Below, in pieces: positions 43,280 through 54,038 of a DNA stretch of 64,000 nt (within the stretch, counting starts at the first letter, position 1; every line of letters begins with the position of its first letter). Below the pieces are notes generated by a model. It was given only the letters and a program-made list of their open reading frames with translations. It ran no database searches and had not been told where the DNA came from. The position numbers and the translations under genes are program-made. Origin of the DNA: CALGTL01 sp963579135 (GTDB lineage Bacteria; Chloroflexota; Dehalococcoidia; Lucifugimonadales; Australimonadaceae); NCBI GenBank assembly GCA_963579135.1, contig CAUZFB010000009.1, positions 1 to 64,000 of the forward strand, given 5' to 3'.

Positions 43280-46200
43280 CTACATGCTTGGCCGGAATCG
43301 ACCCCAGACTTCCCATAGTGCATCGGTGACTTGACCAACCGTCGCGACTTCTATGGCTCCCAGAAGCTCTTCGAAGACGTTCTGCGTGTCCGAGAGCGCT
43401 GCCTCTTGCAATCGGGATAGCGCGAGTTTCGCGTCCTTGGCGTGGTCGCGCTTGAAGCGCTTAGTCCGCGCGATCTGAGAGTGTTTTTCGCGCATGGGGA
43501 TGTGGACAATCTCTCCGCGAGCGGGGTTGGCGTCCGGAGAGCGTAGGTAATTCAAGCCCACGACACGCCGCTGTCCTTCTCTTGTGGCCTCTCGTTCTCG
43601 CTGGACCTCTTCCTGGATCGATGTGCGGAAGTACTCGTTCTCGATACCGGCGAGCACTCCGCCCTGTTCGTCTATCTCACGGAAGACGCGGTGCACTGCT
43701 CGTTCAACTTCGTCTTCCAGGTAGGAGAGTCCGAAGGCTCCCTGGTTGAGATTCTCGGTGAAGCGGAAGTCCCCGCTTTCAACCAGCGGTATCTGCTGGC
43801 TGCCGATCGCCAGCAGCACATCGTCTTGCTGCGGGGTGGTGTACGTCTCTTTGTAGGAGTTGGTGTGCAGAGAGTTGGTGTTGTTGTGCAACGCGTGTTC
43901 CGCTTGGAGTGCGACGCGCGTGAGGTTATGGAGGGGTTCCATGTCTTGCAGTGACCTGCCGGAGGTCTGACTGTGGAATTTCAGCGCCGCGGCGGAGCCC
44001 TCGACACCGTAGTAGCGACGCATCCCTACGGCCCAGACTCGGCGAGCCACACGGCCCAGGACGTTGAACTCCAGTTCTGAGCCCGACGTGAAGAAGAAGG
44101 AGAACCGGCGTGCAAACTCATCGATGGAGGCCCCGCGGGCCTTGAGCGCCTCGACGTAGGTGAACCCGTTAGCCAACGTGAAGGCCAGTTCTTGGATTGC
44201 GTTGGCTCCGGCCTCACCGATGTGATAACCGGAGATCGAAATGGGGTACCACGAGGGCGTCTCACGCATCGTGAAGTCGATCATATCGCCAATGAGTCTG
44301 AGCGACGGCTCAATGGGGAATAGCGCTTCGTTCTGCGCCTGCACCTCTTTCAAAATGTCGGTCTGGATGGTGCCCCGGAGCTTTCGCCAATCGAACCCCC
44401 GCCGCTTGGCGGCGACGAGGTACATCGCCAGGAGGGTTGGCGCAGGACCGTTCATGGTCATGGAGACGGACGTCTGTTCCAGGTTGAAACCACCGTAGAG
44501 CTTTTCCATGTCCTCGACGGTGTCCACAGCGACGCCGCCTTCACCGACCTTGGCGAGGGCGCCGGGCTCGTCTGAGTCGCGGCCGTATAGCGTCAGTGAG
44601 TCGAAGGCGGTGGACAGCCGTGGTGAGCCGTGGCCCTTCGCGAGCATATGAAAGCGTCCGTTGGTTGTTTCGGGCCCGCCCAGTCCGGCGAACATACGTA
44701 TGGGATCTTCGTCGGTCCGGCGGTGAGGGTAGGCACCCTCGGTGAACGGGAAGGCACCGGGGACGTTCTGCTTATACAGGTAGCGAACGATCTGCTTCTG
44801 TTCTGCGTCCCGTGGGGGTAGGCCAATGACGGGGACCCAGATCCCCGTGGTCGTCTGGCGGGCAACCGGCACGCGAGAACCATTGGCGTCGGTTCGGTAC
44901 AGGACATCACCTTCGACGGAGCCTAACTCAAGCGAGCCATCGAAACCGTAGGTGGCCCACAATGCGTCGAACGTATCGCGGAAGGAGGACGCGTCATCGG
45001 CTGCAGGACCGCCGGTTGCCGGATCCAGGTGATCTGCCTCACGTTCCATCTCCTCGTAGTACGCCTCGTGGGCGTCGACAATCGCTCCTAGGTATCCGCG
45101 GCGGGAGAGCGGGACAGGCCGACTGTAGCTGCTCGTTGGAAGTTCAGCCTCCATGGTGTGGAGCCTGGACCGGGACGCGATGAGGTTGAACAGTTCGGTT
45201 ACGCCTGCGTCACCAAACTGCTTGGCTTCCGTCATGATGAAAGCTTGGTCGTTGCGGAGGAAATTGCGGACGCGGCGTCCACGCGCCTCTGCCTGCGGGA
45301 AGTCGCGCTTGTTCATAACCACGATGTCGGCGAGCGAGAGCAGCGCTTCTTTCTCTAGCTGAACGTCAGTGCCGTACTCAGGGGTCATGCAGAAGATCGA
45401 TGCGTCGACGAGTGGAGCGACTCCCACTTCGTTCTGCCCTAGGCCGACGGACTCTACGAGGACTATGTCGAAGGGCCAGTCTCGTAGCTCCTGTATGAAG
45501 GGGCCAACCTTGGTTTCGGTAGATTCCCCCGGGCCGACCTTGACGGACCTGAGGAATACGCGCGGGGAGTAGCAATGCAGCATACGGAGCCGGTCACCCA
45601 GGGTTGGGTCGGCCGTTACGACGGCTATCCGGCCGGTGGTCGATCTCAGGAAGCGGATCAGCAATTCGTCGATGAGCGTGCTCTTGCCTGCACCGCCACG
45701 ACCGCCGATGCCCCAGATGCGAGGGGTGGTCGACGCTGGAGGTGGCATGGCAGCGGCGCGCTTCGAGGTTCCTGCAGCGGTGAGCTGCCGGCTAAGGCGG
45801 ACCGCTTCGGGCGAGGAGACGCTGTCTGTGGATCGCTGTGGGCGGTGCGAGGCCCGCTCGATCATGTCGCGCACGGCTTCGGTTAGATCCAGCGGGGGAC
45901 GATAGACCTTGGTCACGCCTAGGCGCTCCAGGGGCCTAACCTCGCTTTCAAGGATGGTGCCGCCACCCCCCGCGAAAAGGGGTATCTCGGGGACCCCCTG
46001 CGTTCGCTGCTCGGCGAGCACCTCTTTCAGGAAGCTGACGTGCCCTCCGTTGTAGGTGCTGATGGCAATCGCGGAAGCGTCCTCTTCGACGGCTGCTTTG
46101 ACGATCTGGAAGGCGGTCTTGTTGAATCCGACGTAGACCGCCTCTGCGCCCTCCCGACGGAGAATGCGCGTGATTGCGGCCGCTGCGACGTCGTGCCCAT

Positions 46201-46285
46201 CGCACACGGGAGTTGCTATCACGAACCGGGGGTGGTGTTCCAATGCCCGATGTACCTCGGATTCCTGGTGGAGTTCCCGCATCAT
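43280..46285 (-). CDS. icmF: Fused isobutyryl-CoA mutase (IcmF)
   Basis: Adenosylcobalamin enzyme of 1001 aa that carries its own G-protein chaperone between the two mutase parts. Residues 1-~135 are the B12-binding domain with C-D29-G-H31-D, STYNGGH (76-82) and AGGGG. Residues ~185-400 are the MeaI-type GTPase with Walker A GGRGGAGKST (194-203) and NKRD. Residues ~480-1001 are the TIM-barrel mutase with ISISGYHIGEAGANAI, of the IcmF rather than methylmalonyl-CoA type. It interconverts isobutyryl- and butyryl-CoA or related pairs. It is cotranscribed with an acyl-CoA synthetase; a B12 riboswitch locus lies about 2.5 kb away. Confidence 0.93.
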   Translation of the reverse strand: MMRELHQESEVHRALEHHPRFVIATPVCDGHDVAAAAITRILRREGAEAVYVGFNKTAFQIVKAAVEEDASAIAISTYNGGHVSFLKEVLAEQRTQGVPEIPLFAGGGGTILESEVRPLERLGVTKVYRPPLDLTEAVRDMIERASHRPQRSTDSVSSPEAVRLSRQLTAAGTSKRAAAMPPPASTTPRIWGIGGRGGAGKSTLIDELLIRFLRSTTGRIAVVTADPTLGDRLRMLHCYSPRVFLRSVKVGPGESTETKVGPFIQELRDWPFDIVLVESVGLGQNEVGVAPLVDASIFCMTPEYGTDVQLEKEALLSLADIVVMNKRDFPQAEARGRRVRNFLRNDQAFIMTEAKQFGDAGVTELFNLIASRSRLHTMEAELPTSSYSRPVPLSRRGYLGAIVDAHEAYYEEMEREADHLDPATGGPAADDASSFRDTFDALWATYGFDGSLELGSVEGDVLYRTDANGSRVPVARQTTTGIWVPVIGLPPRDAEQKQIVRYLYKQNVPGAFPFTEGAYPHRRTDEDPIRMFAGLGGPETTNGRFHMLAKGHGSPRLSTAFDSLTLYGRDSDEPGALAKVGEGGVAVDTVEDMEKLYGGFNLEQTSVSMTMNGPAPTLLAMYLVAAKRRGFDWRKLRGTIQTDILKEVQAQNEALFPIEPSLRLIGDMIDFTMRETPSWYPISISGYHIGEAGANAIQELAFTLANGFTYVEALKARGASIDEFARRFSFFFTSGSELEFNVLGRVARRVWAVGMRRYYGVEGSAAALKFHSQTSGRSLQDMEPLHNLTRVALQAEHALHNNTNSLHTNSYKETYTTPQQDDVLLAIGSQQIPLVESGDFRFTENLNQGAFGLSYLEDEVERAVHRVFREIDEQGGVLAGIENEYFRTSIQEEVQREREATREGQRRVVGLNYLRSPDANPARGEIVHIPMREKHSQIARTKRFKRDHAKDAKLALSRLQEAALSDTQNVFEELLGAIEVATVGQVTDALWEVWGRFRPSM

Positions 46286-46410
46286 AACCTACCGGAGTGA
46301 TCCGTCTCCAAGTGGGAACCGTTCCTGAACGGCCTGACGGCTCCGACGATGTACAGGGTTTGCCGGTACCAGGTTTGCGTTGCTAGCGGCTATGTCTGGA
46401 GCAGACCGAA

Positions 46411-46435
46411 CACCGGGGCGTTGCGCGCCCCGGTG
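46411..46435 (-). terminator. Terminator of the dienelactone hydrolase gene
   Basis: CACCGGGGCG and CGCCCCGGTG make a 10-bp stem with a five-base loop, about 34 bases past the hydrolase stop on the minus strand. There is no strong T tract. Confidence 0.55.
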
Positions 46436-46468
46436 CAGGGAGGCCGGTTTGTTGAAGTCGACTACCGA

Positions 46469-47200
46469 CTACTTGGAGGTGAGCTTTTCCGCGAAGAACG
46501 CCAGTGTCTTGCTCCACGCGTCTTGAGCCGCCTCGGCCCGGTAGGAATCGCGGTCATCGCAGAAGAAGCCGTGGCTAGCACCCGCGTAGGAGTGGAAGCT
46601 GTGCTCGATTCCGTGGGTCGTGAGTGCAGCGTCAACCTTCTTGATCATCGCGGGAGATGGGTTCCCGTCGTCCTCTCCAAAACAGCCAAGCAGCGGTATC
46701 TGGATCCGAGCGGCGTCGTCGACGGCTGAGTAGGATCCGTCTTCCGGGAACATGTTCCCGGGGTAGAAGGAAGCAGCGGCGCCGATCCCATCTACGGCGG
46801 CGGCCGACATGTAGGCGACTCGCCCACCCAGACAAAAGCCAACGATGCCCACTGGCCCGATGACGTTGGGGTCTGCTTGGAGATGGCGAACCGTCGCTGC
46901 GACGTCCGAGACGATTGTGGTGTCCGAAAATCCTTTGCGGAGTTGCTCGCGGTACTCCATCAGCTTGTCGTAGGGGGCGTAGTTCATTCGGCCCGACCGA
47001 TGGAAAAGATCGGGGGCGATGGCAATGTATCCCTGCTCGGCGAAACGCCGGGCGATACCACCGATGTTGTCATTGAGCCCAAACGCTTCCATGATCACGA
47101 TCACGGCGCGATGAGCTCCGGGAGCGTCAGGGAGGTGCTTTACCGCCGCCATGGCTCCATCGGAAGTTTCAATATCGACGACCTGTTCGATGGTACTCAT
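46469..47200 (-). CDS. Dienelactone hydrolase family protein
   Basis: Alpha/beta hydrolase of 243 aa with a cysteine nucleophile C123 (GFCLGGR), an acid in GEDDGNPSP (near D177) and H210 (ASHGFF). This is the dienelactone hydrolase triad. Members open lactones in aromatic breakdown or hydrolyse other small esters. FEA-like MEAFGLNDNI after the first strand also fits. It is transcribed alone toward icmF. Substrate unknown. Confidence 0.9.
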   Translation of the reverse strand: MSTIEQVVDIETSDGAMAAVKHLPDAPGAHRAVIVIMEAFGLNDNIGGIARRFAEQGYIAIAPDLFHRSGRMNYAPYDKLMEYREQLRKGFSDTTIVSDVAATVRHLQADPNVIGPVGIVGFCLGGRVAYMSAAAVDGIGAAASFYPGNMFPEDGSYSAVDDAARIQIPLLGCFGEDDGNPSPAMIKKVDAALTTHGIEHSFHSYAGASHGFFCDDRDSYRAEAAQDAWSKTLAFFAEKLTSK

Positions 47201-47458
47201 CTACGCTCCCCCAGAGAGTTCAGTTAATCGCGTCACCTGGCCGACACGTCACATAGCCCGGTCTGCAGTTAGCGTGTTCTTGTGCGTTCGTCTTCGCAAA
47301 CGCCTGAGGCTGCGCCGCGGCCGTGAACGCGACCTTATGCGAGGCTGGTCAACGAAGCAACCCTGGCCGGGTGGCACGCGCTCACGACCGAAGCGATACG
47401 GGCATGACTCGGCCCACGACTGGGGTGCGAACCTGCATGCCTAGTTTGTTATGAGGAG

Positions 47459-47875
47459 TTTCATCTGGACGGGGAGCATTTCAGCGAACGGCGTGGGCTG
47501 GTCATCATCATTGCGCTAGGCGCAACGTTGATCGTAGCGAGCACCGGCTTGAGGGGTGACGCTTGGGAGCCGGACCTGGTTACATCCGTGTTGTTGGTCG
47601 TGGCAACGGCGTTCGGCTTTTGGTGGAACTATTTCCCGTTCGCCAAGCCTGCACTGGATCGAGTGGTCGAGAACCTAAACGAGAAGCGGCTGACCGCTGT
47701 CTGCCGGGATGCGTTCTCGGTCGCTCACTTCCTAATGGTCTGTAGCTTAGTGCTGTTCGTCGGGGTTGCCGAGGAGGTGCTGGCGCACCCGGACCACGCA
47801 TTGCCGTTGGCGGCCTGGGTCGCTCTATCGGCGGGCCTGGTACTTTTCGTGGGTGGCATGGCGCTGTCCTTGTAG
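47459..47875 (+). pseudogene. C-terminal part of an LtrA-family membrane protein
   Basis: The frame reads GEHFSERRGLVIIIALG, then SVLLVVATAFGFWWNYF, CRDAFSVAHFLMV and VLAHPDHALPLAAWVAL, which follows the order of the last four to five membrane helices of low-temperature-requirement A (LtrA) proteins. Full-length members are near 370-400 aa; here only ~138 codons remain. The family-like part extends upstream of the first usable start (TTG 47528) and runs without ATG or GTG back to a stop at 47405. No N-terminal half is visible in 47201-47440. Probably a deletion remnant. Confidence 0.55.
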
Positions 47876-48160
47876 AGGGCACGTGGACGTTTCCCCGCGA
47901 TGAGGGCGGTGGTCGTCGCTACGACGACCGCCGGCGGCTGTGGCAGTAGGGGAGGTTAGCCCTCTGGTCAGCCTAGGCTTAGTGGCTTTCGGCGCGTGGG
48001 CGGAGTTCATCGTTGAAGTGAAACTCACGGGTGGCTTCGGGTGGGGTCGCTTGTCGCAAAGGTTGCCGGTCGGTTGAGTGAACGAGCTACGGCAGGCGGG
48101 TGGGACCGTGGAAGGGACTGTGCCAACCGCTCCCTATGGCAGTCCGTGGGACTGAGGTGG
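47876..48160. other. 285-base gap, nothing recognised
   Basis: No ORF, RNA or clear hairpin terminator is supported between the LtrA remnant and the exonuclease gene end. Confidence 0.4.
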
Positions 48161-48709
48161 TCAATGCCACTGGGGTTCCTGTGGCGGGGGCAAGATCACT
48201 GTAGAGTCGCCGAGGAAGAGGGGCTCGACGCGGAGGACGCGCATGAAGAGTTCGTGGGTGAGGTCGACGTCTACTCGGTTGTAGTCGATGAGGAGGTGGG
48301 GTTCGGTGGCCCAGACTTGGGCGTTGTGGCGGTGGTCCCATTTGAGCTTCTGTTTGCCGAAAGTGTTGGCACAGAGTTTGTCGAGGCTGATGCGGTGACC
48401 GGCCACTTTGACGATCTCGACCATGAGGTCGTAGTGCTGCTGGACTACGACCTGTCGGCCGAGCACCTCGTTGAACCAGCGGTCGAGGATGGGAAGATCG
48501 AAGCGCGCGCCGTTGAAGGTGACGATCGGACCGGCGAACGATTCCATCTGGTCGGCGAGCGCCGCGAGGCTTTCGGGCTCCGAGGTGTACATGGCGTAGA
48601 AATTGTCGCGGCGGAGGCCTGTTACGAGGAGGTTGAATCCCTCCGGGATGTTTTGCATCGAGCCGCCACTGGTCTCGATGTCGATGACCAAGAAATCGCC
48701 TGTGTCCAT
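48161..48709 (-). CDS. RNase H-like 3'-5' exonuclease domain protein (YprB-like)
   Basis: This 182-aa protein has the DEDD exonuclease motifs: ExoI VIDIETSG with D10 and E12, ExoII TFNGARFDLPIL, and ExoIII DYNRVDVDLTHEL with the final Asp. It resembles the ribonuclease H-like YprB/Rv2179c-type domain found alone or fused to other parts. The nucleic-acid target is unknown. It is divergent from the B12 riboswitch operon. Confidence 0.8.
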   Translation of the reverse strand: MDTGDFLVIDIETSGGSMQNIPEGFNLLVTGLRRDNFYAMYTSEPESLAALADQMESFAGPIVTFNGARFDLPILDRWFNEVLGRQVVVQQHYDLMVEIVKVAGHRISLDKLCANTFGKQKLKWDHRHNAQVWATEPHLLIDYNRVDVDLTHELFMRVLRVEPLFLGDSTVILPPPQEPQWH

Positions 48710-48723
48710 GGCCGCAGGATACC

Positions 48724-48751
48724 TTGCGTGCGGTGCGATAGGGCGTAAGAT
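48724..48751 (+). promoter_or_regulatory. Probable promoter of the B12 uptake operon
   Basis: TTGCGT (48724-48729) and TAAGAT (48746-48751) are 16 bases apart, just upstream of the cobalamin riboswitch. Confidence 0.5.
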
Positions 48752-48769
48752 GGACGTACAGTCGAACAG

Positions 48770-48965
48770 CAGACGGCGTTACGTCTTCACTTCACGAGTG
48801 AATGGCGGCTGTGAAGTCGGTGAAATGCCGACACTGTCACGCAACGGTGATCTCTGCGAAGACGGGGTAAGTCCAGACCGGCACGACCATCTGCTCCGTC
48901 CTGCGTGCAACAGGTTGGAGATCTCGCTCATGAGTGAACCCGCCTATACGAAGGCGGGTTTTGTT
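48770..48965 (+). promoter_or_regulatory. Cobalamin riboswitch with terminator
   Basis: The leader contains the conserved cobalamin aptamer core: GTCGGTGAAATGCCGAC, ACTGTCACGCAACGGTGA, GCGAAGACGGGGTAAGTCC and AGACC. About 60 bases later AACCCGCC/GGCGGGTT (48937-48960) followed by TTGTT forms a terminator, so bound cobalamin should stop transcription before the transporter gene. The arrangement predicts B12-repressed uptake. Confidence 0.92.
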
Positions 48966-48994
48966 ATTGGAGAGCAAGTTGAGGAGAAATGACC

Positions 48995-49618
48995 ATGCAA
49001 CTGTTATCGGCCCCATCGATCCCGGCTCGTCCGTCCGCTGGACTGGTGACGCGTGAGCTACTCGCGCCTGGCGCGTTCATTTTGGCCATCGTCATCAGCA
49101 ATTACGCCCTGGCTACTCTGCCTAACGTGAAGTTGTTCGACCTGTTGGTGTTCGTTGCGGGCGCGTCGCTGGGCCTGCGGCGCGGCGTGTTGGTGGCGGT
49201 GGCCGCATGGCTGGTCTACGACATGGCGAATCCCTGGGGACCCGCGCAGGCGCCGCTGTTGTTGACGAAGGTTGGCGCTGAAATGGGCTACGCCATCGCC
49301 GGCGCGGTGTTTGCACGCCTGGGGTTGGTCCGTGCGGTACGGTTGGGCCCGAGCAAGGCGTCGCTGGGATTCGTGGCGGCCGCTCTGATCACGACGATCG
49401 CTTACGACTTCGCGACCAATCTGTACACCGCCTACTTCTGGGCGAGCATCGCGGGTAGTACGGAGTACGTGCGCTGGATCGGCGTTACGCTGTTCGGCCC
49501 GGGTGCGTTGTTGTTCATGGTGCTGCACGTGGGGAGCAACGTGGTCCTATTTCCGGTGTTCGGGCCGCTATTCATCAAGGGCGCTGAACGAGTCAAGCGC
49601 TCGGTAGGTTTGGAGTAA
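48995..49618 (+). CDS. ECF transporter S component, predicted cobalamin-specific
   Basis: Membrane protein of 207 aa with about six hydrophobic segments, as in the substrate-binding S subunits of energy-coupling factor transporters. It contains LFDLLVFVAGASLGLRRGVLVA and the W-x-Y-D-M-A-N-P-W-G region typical of cobalamin/corrinoid S proteins. The shared EcfAAT module must be elsewhere. ATG 48989 is two bases from GAGGAG; ATG 48995 is eight bases from it and is preferred. The cobalamin riboswitch directly upstream names the likely substrate. Confidence 0.85.
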   Translation: MQLLSAPSIPARPSAGLVTRELLAPGAFILAIVISNYALATLPNVKLFDLLVFVAGASLGLRRGVLVAVAAWLVYDMANPWGPAQAPLLLTKVGAEMGYAIAGAVFARLGLVRAVRLGPSKASLGFVAAALITTIAYDFATNLYTAYFWASIAGSTEYVRWIGVTLFGPGALLFMVLHVGSNVVLFPVFGPLFIKGAERVKRSVGLE

Positions 49619-49629
49619 CCACGCGTAAC

Positions 49630-50067
49630 TTGTCGCTGTCCCTGCTGCTGCTCCTCGCACCGTTGAGTGCCTTGGCTGTTGCTTGCGGCAGCGACCAAGA
49701 TGTGACGGCGCCACCGATCACGGCTAGCGTGCTAGTCGAGCCTGCAGAGGGCGGTGAGACGTGGTTCAGGGGCGTGTCCGTGCCCAGAGGGACGAACGGC
49801 CACGAGTTGCTCGAAGCAGCCGTGGACGGCGAGTTGGAGGCGGTGTGGTACGCCGAGTTCCGCTCCCACTTCGTGGGCTCGGTGCTGGGCATCGAGCCCA
49901 CAGGTTCGCAGTTCTGGGGCGTGTTCGTGTGGGACCAAGGCATTTCGGCTTGGAGCCCGCTCCCTGTGGGCGCGGACCTGTTCTCGGTCAAGGAAGGGCA
50001 CATCATGGGCTGGGCGTTGGTGGAATTCGACCCGGACTCGCCGCAGGTGCCTGCGAGCACACCTTAG
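49630..50067 (+). CDS. Exported transcobalamin-like (DUF4430) protein
   Basis: This 145-aa protein starts with a hydrophobic export signal (about 1-20) ending in AVACGS, a near-lipobox whose -3 residue is Ala rather than Leu. The rest fits the DUF4430/transcobalamin C-terminal-like domain: PRGTNGHELLEAA, GSQFWGVFVWD, the SVKEGHIMGWALVEF end. It begins 11 bases after the S-component stop, at a TTG without a good ribosome site, so it may be translationally coupled. Within a riboswitch-controlled B12 operon it is probably a surface corrinoid-binding partner of the ECF transporter. Confidence 0.75.
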   Translation: MSLSLLLLLAPLSALAVACGSDQDVTAPPITASVLVEPAEGGETWFRGVSVPRGTNGHELLEAAVDGELEAVWYAEFRSHFVGSVLGIEPTGSQFWGVFVWDQGISAWSPLPVGADLFSVKEGHIMGWALVEFDPDSPQVPASTP

Positions 50068-50077
50068 CTGTCTGGGC

Positions 50078-51265
50078 TTAGGCCTCTGGGGGGTCAGCCT
50101 GGCCTTGTCCTCGGCCCTGTAGGGCTCGCTCGACCTCTTCGGCGAAACCCTTTCGCTCTATGGCTACTCGCTTCTCTCGCTCGATGGCGTCGCGTGTTTC
50201 GCGACGCTGGCGGATGCGCGTGCCGTAGTGGACGGCCAGGGTGTAGAGCACACCTGCCGTGGGCACGCCGAGGAGGGCACCGGGCACACCGGCGAGCCGC
50301 GCGCCGAGTACCACCGAGATGATGACGAGCATCGCTGGCATGCGAACCGCGTGACCCAGGATGCGAGGCGTGAGCAGGTTCAGCATGACTTGCTGGACGA
50401 ACAGCAGCACTGCCAGCACGATGATGAACGTGATGAAGTCACCCGCGACGATTGCAATCAGCAACGGGAGCGCCAGCGCCAGCCAATCGCCGATGAACGG
50501 GACGGCCAGCAATATGCTGGAGAGGATTGCGGCGGGTAGGGCCGCAGGCAGGCCAGTGGCCATCATGACGGACGCGGTGCCGACGCCATAGATCATAGAG
50601 ACAACGAGCATGCCTCGAACGTAGCCGTGGAATGTTTCATCGATGGTCGAGAGCACGAACCAGACCTCACGCTCAGCCCTGGGCGGTAGGATCTTGAGGC
50701 CTTCGTGCAACCGGCGTCCGCCGTCCAAGACGATGTAGAACGAGATAACGATAACCAACGTGACGCTGAACACTGCGGAGGCCAGGTTCGTAAGGATCGG
50801 CACTGCATTGTCGGTCAGCCATCTGCCGATGTCTTCGGCGATGGTGTTGAAGGATTCGACTTGGACCCGGTCAGCCAGGCGGGCCTCGATGCCCAGGCCG
50901 CTCAAAATCTCATCTGCGCGGGCGATCGCCCCTGGGAGCCCATCGACGATCTTTGGAATGTCGTTGGCCAGATCCTCGACCTGCTGGATGGTTGCCGGTA
51001 TGACCAGGAAGACGAAGTTGGCGATGAGAGTAATCAGGGCGAGATAGACCAAGAGAATCGCGAGCGGGCGCCGCATATGGGGGATACGCATGAGGCTGCT
51101 GACCACGTGGATTAACACGGAGCCGACAAGCCAGGCAAAGAAGAAAATGAGCAGCAGATCGCCGAGGAATTCCCATAAGCGTCCCAGAGCGCTTGTCAGG
51201 TAGACGAAAGCGCTGAGGACTCCGACCACGAGGGCTGTGCGGAACCACCAACTGCGTTCTATCAA
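50078..51265 (-). CDS. AI-2E family transporter (PerM-like)
   Basis: Membrane protein of 395 aa with about eight hydrophobic segments in the AI-2E/PerM order. It has the SVLIHVVSSLMRIPHMRRPLAI region after the first pair, a long extracytoplasmic-looking amphipathic stretch (residues ~105-165), then the PFIGDWLALALPLLIAI and GHAVRMPAMLVIISVVLGARLAG-PGALLGVP helices. Such proteins export peptides, ions or signals. The C-terminal tail is highly charged. It converges on the DUF4430 gene with only 10 bases between. Confidence 0.88.
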   Translation of the reverse strand: MIERSWWFRTALVVGVLSAFVYLTSALGRLWEFLGDLLLIFFFAWLVGSVLIHVVSSLMRIPHMRRPLAILLVYLALITLIANFVFLVIPATIQQVEDLANDIPKIVDGLPGAIARADEILSGLGIEARLADRVQVESFNTIAEDIGRWLTDNAVPILTNLASAVFSVTLVIVISFYIVLDGGRRLHEGLKILPPRAEREVWFVLSTIDETFHGYVRGMLVVSMIYGVGTASVMMATGLPAALPAAILSSILLAVPFIGDWLALALPLLIAIVAGDFITFIIVLAVLLFVQQVMLNLLTPRILGHAVRMPAMLVIISVVLGARLAGVPGALLGVPTAGVLYTLAVHYGTRIRQRRETRDAIEREKRVAIERKGFAEEVERALQGRGQGQADPPEA

Positions 51266-51374
51266 CGATTCACCCGTTACTCTCAGCCATTCTACTCGCA
51301 GGCGTAAAGCTGTCGCTCAAGCAAGCATACACATGAAGCGCGATGCGCAGCGCGGTGTTCGGGCGGCGGGAGGA

Positions 51375-53398
<2,024 letters not shown>

Positions 53399-53402
<4 letters not shown>

Positions 53403-54028
53403 ATGATCGCTAGCAGAGTCATCGCACCAGCGGAGGCCAGCGTGATCGTGATGTTGTCGTCGAAGGGAGAAGGGATGAGCTGGATGATCGCGGCGATAAC
53501 CGCCCCTGGCACGATCCACCACGCCCAGGTGATGTCCGGGTGGGCGGAAACGATTAGGCTCGCTAGGATGGCTCCGATTGCGAACGCGGTGGTGCCGATG
53601 AGGGACTTTCCGAACACTCGAAATCTCGGGTCCCAATGACCTATCAAAGCAGCCAATGGGTCACCCACGGCAAGGAAGAACAAGGCCAGTACGACGATCT
53701 CTTTCTCGAACGCGAAGTAGGCGACAGCGGCGCTGATGACCAGGAACGTTCCGCCCGTGACGACATCGCGTTCTTCGTCTTTGAAAATGTGGAATCGACT
53801 GATGATCACTTCGTTGACGTTGGGCAGGAACGCGCGGCTCATCTCGATGGCGACTGCGACAATGATGCCTACGATGAGTAGCCATTCAACGAGGATTTTA
53901 GGGAGGAAAAGGATGACGGCGGGGACGGTAGAGCGTGCGAGGAAGTGCAATACACGGCGTGGCCAGATGGCCGGTGCGACGGGCTCGAGGCGAGGAAATA
54001 CGGTAACGTTTCGTAGAATCCTGTTCAT
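53399..54028 (-). CDS. Dolichol/phytol kinase-like membrane protein (CTP-dependent, SEC59/VTE5 type)
   Basis: This 209-aa membrane protein has about six to seven hydrophobic segments. It has RRVLHFLARSTVPA near the start, KDEERDVVTGGTFLVISAAVAYFAF and FLAVGDPLAALIG..., then GKSLIGTTAF, the order seen in CTP-dependent polyprenol/phytol kinases and CdsA-like proteins. The likely role is phosphorylation of an isoprenoid alcohol. The frame extends to 54112, but ATG 54028 lies 10 bases after the cysteine desulfurase stop and gives the natural N-terminus. It overlaps the DUF255 gene by four bases. Confidence 0.75.
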
Positions 54029-54038
54029 GTCGTTCGCG

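Noticed and set aside
43280..46285. Altered B12-binding motif (DGHDVA instead of DxHxxG) in IcmF
   Set aside because: As I recall, other IcmF proteins also differ at the last position while keeping D and H, so this looks normal for the family.
48041..48748. 235-codon plus-strand frame before the riboswitch
   Set aside because: Antisense to the DEDD exonuclease domain, whose three motifs are intact on the minus strand.
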